From Bacillota bacterium (lineage in GTDB: Bacteria; Bacillota; Clostridia; Oscillospirales; Oscillospiraceae), in NCBI GenBank assembly GCA_022784505.1, contig JALFUQ010000044.1, forward strand, positions 1 to 36,195: 36,195 bases of DNA. Direction: 5' to 3'. The position numbers and the translations under genes are program-made. The first letter of the stretch is position 1, and each line of letters opens with the position of its first letter. Positions 34,556 through 36,195 of the stretch are shown piece after piece. Under the pieces are notes generated by a model, which worked only from the letters and a program-made list of their open reading frames with translations, was not told where the DNA came from and made no database searches.

Positions 34556-35068
34556 TCAATTTTCGCGGCTATCCCCGTGCTTATCGCTATCGAGCTTCTT
34601 TTCCAGCGCCGACTGCTTCGCAAGGATGGCGTTTACCTTGTCGTACAGATCCTCGATCATTATCTCGGTCTTGAGGTTGACTTTGTAGTCGTTCTCGGCA
34701 CGGCGGCGATCCTTCTCCTCCTGACGGTTCTGGCTCATCATGATGAGCGGCGCCTGAATGGCGGCAACGCAGGACAACACCAGGTTTAATAGTATAAACG
34801 GGTACGGGTCGAACGCTTTTGCCGCAAGGATAATATTTATCACCATCCACGCCGCGAGCACGCCCACAAAGGAAAAAATAAACGCCCAGCTTCCGGCGAA
34901 CTTTGCTATGGCGTCCGCCGCCTTCTGCCCAAAGGTGTATTTTTCCCTGTCCTTTGACGGATTTACGGAAATTTTGCTTCCCGCAAGAAGTTTAAGTACT
35001 TCTTCATCCGACAGATCGCGCTGAATGTCTTCAATAACTTCTTTAAGCAGTTTTCTGTTTTCCTTCAT
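34556..35068 (-). CDS. DUF1003 family membrane protein
   Basis: AIAKFAGSWAFIFSFVGVLAAWMVINI...FDPYPFILLNLVLSCVAAIQAPLIMMSQNRQEEKDRRRAENDYKVNLKTE. Confidence 0.9.
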   Translation of the reverse strand: MKENRKLLKEVIEDIQRDLSDEEVLKLLAGSKISVNPSKDREKYTFGQKAADAIAKFAGSWAFIFSFVGVLAAWMVINIILAAKAFDPYPFILLNLVLSCVAAIQAPLIMMSQNRQEEKDRRRAENDYKVNLKTEIMIEDLYDKVNAILAKQSALEKKLDSDKHGDSREN

Positions 35069-35117
35069 AATAATTTTTACCTTTCTTTAAAAATAAATAT
35101 ACAATAAACAGCCGCCC

Positions 35118-35747
35118 TTATTTTTCAAATACGACAACGCCGCATTCATATGGGTGGTCATAGTACAGCGTATCTTTTCCTTTCGAGCGGTGCAGCAGTA
35201 TTTTAAGGGCTATAATAAAGTCCCCTCCGCCGCCGAGAATCAAAAGTTCCGAAACAATAAGCCAAAACAGGCTGTGAAAAAAACAGGATACTGCCGTAAG
35301 ACCAAAGCCCAATATCAGCGTGGGCATAAGTCCGCCGAGAATATACTGCCACCGTTTCAAAGGCTCTGAGCACGTGCAATAAGGGGTAAGCGCAGACCAT
35401 ATTACACCGAAATCAATTGACCTGAAACGGCTTTTTGCAAAGCAGCCCCATGTAAAGCCGTGAATAAGCTCGTGAAGCACAATAAGTGCTATGGCAACGG
35501 GAAAGAGCGCAAGGCTTTCCGCAATTGTAAAAGAAACCGTTGCCTCTGAAACAGTAAAACAGAACGCCAGCAGCGCCAGCGCCATAAACGGCGCCATTAT
35601 CACAATTGCAATAAAATTCGCAGCAACCACTCCTACTGTCAAATCCGTTTTGACATAGCCCTCCGACGCCATTTTTTCGCAAAGTATATCAAATTTTTCT
35701 TTTCGTTGCTGTTCCTTTTCTGTAAGCTTTCTTTCTTTGTTTTTCAT
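35118..35747 (-). CDS. DUF3267 family (putative membrane zincin)
   Basis: Multi-TM with HELIHGFTWG motif and metalloprotease-like layout. Confidence 0.85.
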   Translation of the reverse strand: MKNKERKLTEKEQQRKEKFDILCEKMASEGYVKTDLTVGVVAANFIAIVIMAPFMALALLAFCFTVSEATVSFTIAESLALFPVAIALIVLHELIHGFTWGCFAKSRFRSIDFGVIWSALTPYCTCSEPLKRWQYILGGLMPTLILGFGLTAVSCFFHSLFWLIVSELLILGGGGDFIIALKILLHRSKGKDTLYYDHPYECGVVVFEK

Positions 35748-35920
35748 ACTTTTTACCTGTTTTGTTTCTTAATTACCGGGTTGTTTATAGGTATTTGCCA
35801 TTGTGCTTCATTTTACGGACCTGAATCTTTAAATCGGCCCGTGTCAATTATACCAAAAAACATTGCCGCATTCAACATATATGAAAATAGAAAAGCAACC
35901 GCGTATTGCAATAGTAAAAT

Positions 35921-35960
35921 AAAGGTAGACACGTGGAAAACCACCATGTATCTACCTTTT
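35921..35960 (+). repeat. Imperfect hairpin at the probable left end of an insertion sequence
   Basis: aaaggtagacacgtgg ... ccaccatgtatctaccttt followed by a T-run, just upstream of the transposase ORF. Confidence 0.5.
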
Positions 35961-35993
35961 TCTTATGCTAAAATATATATGGGAGGTATCAAA

Positions 35994-36195
35994 ATGAAAA
36001 AAGGGCAGAAGAAACGAGTATGGACAAAAGAACAAAAAATAGAAATTATTGGAAAACATTTAAACGAACATATTTCTGTGCGAACACTTGAAAAGGAATA
36101 TAATGCAGACAGAAGCATGATCTGTCATTGGTTAAGGGACTACGGAAAATATGGCGAAGCTGCATTTAATCCCAAAGGGCATCCCGGAAACCCTT
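35994..36195 (+). mobile_element. IS3/IS150-like transposase N-terminal HTH, cut off by the window end
   Basis: MKKGQKKRVWTKEQKIEIIGKHLNEHISVRTLEKEYNADRSMICHWLRDYGKYGEAAFNPKGHPGNP. Confidence 0.75.

Noticed and set aside
1-36195. CRISPR array, rRNA operon or tRNA genes
   Set aside because: No regularly spaced identical repeats, no conserved rRNA segments and no complete tRNA cloverleaf were seen by eye.

Overview
The window reads as chromosomal DNA of an anaerobic, gut-type Firmicute (clostridial style; this is inferred from gene content and gene style only). In order along the sequence: a short DtxR-like regulator behind three matching palindromes; an ArsR / P-type metal ATPase / stand-alone HMA protein set; an ECF sigma / anti-sigma / lipoprotein set; an isolated promoter-terminator unit that may be an sRNA; a FliB-like protein; a five-gene tungsten-type aldehyde oxidoreductase locus (AOR, four-cluster ferredoxin, NuoE-like, NuoF-like, HydA-like); a phosphate regulon (nptA-like, phoU, pstBACS, HAD-IIA phosphatase, phoR/phoB) with repeated Pho-box-like sites; an AraM-type glycerol-1-phosphate dehydrogenase; a beta-carbonic anhydrase; and a cobalamin riboswitch controlling what looks like a Gram-positive B12 capture and import operon. 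That operon encodes a secreted DUF4430 + alpha/alpha-barrel + cohesin-like + dockerin protein, a membrane cohesin-like protein, a DUF4430 lipoprotein, an ECF T component, and a single polypeptide fusing two ABC ATPases to an S component. After it come a small membrane ORF, an internally deleted peptide deformylase, an alpha/beta hydrolase, DUF1003 and DUF3267 proteins, and the start of an IS3-like transposase cut by the window edge. The strongest candidates for new biology are the riboswitch-controlled B12 capture system and the HydA-like protein in which the H-cluster domain is partly replaced by a 2x[4Fe-4S] ferredoxin module. All family calls are by eye; no searches were run.
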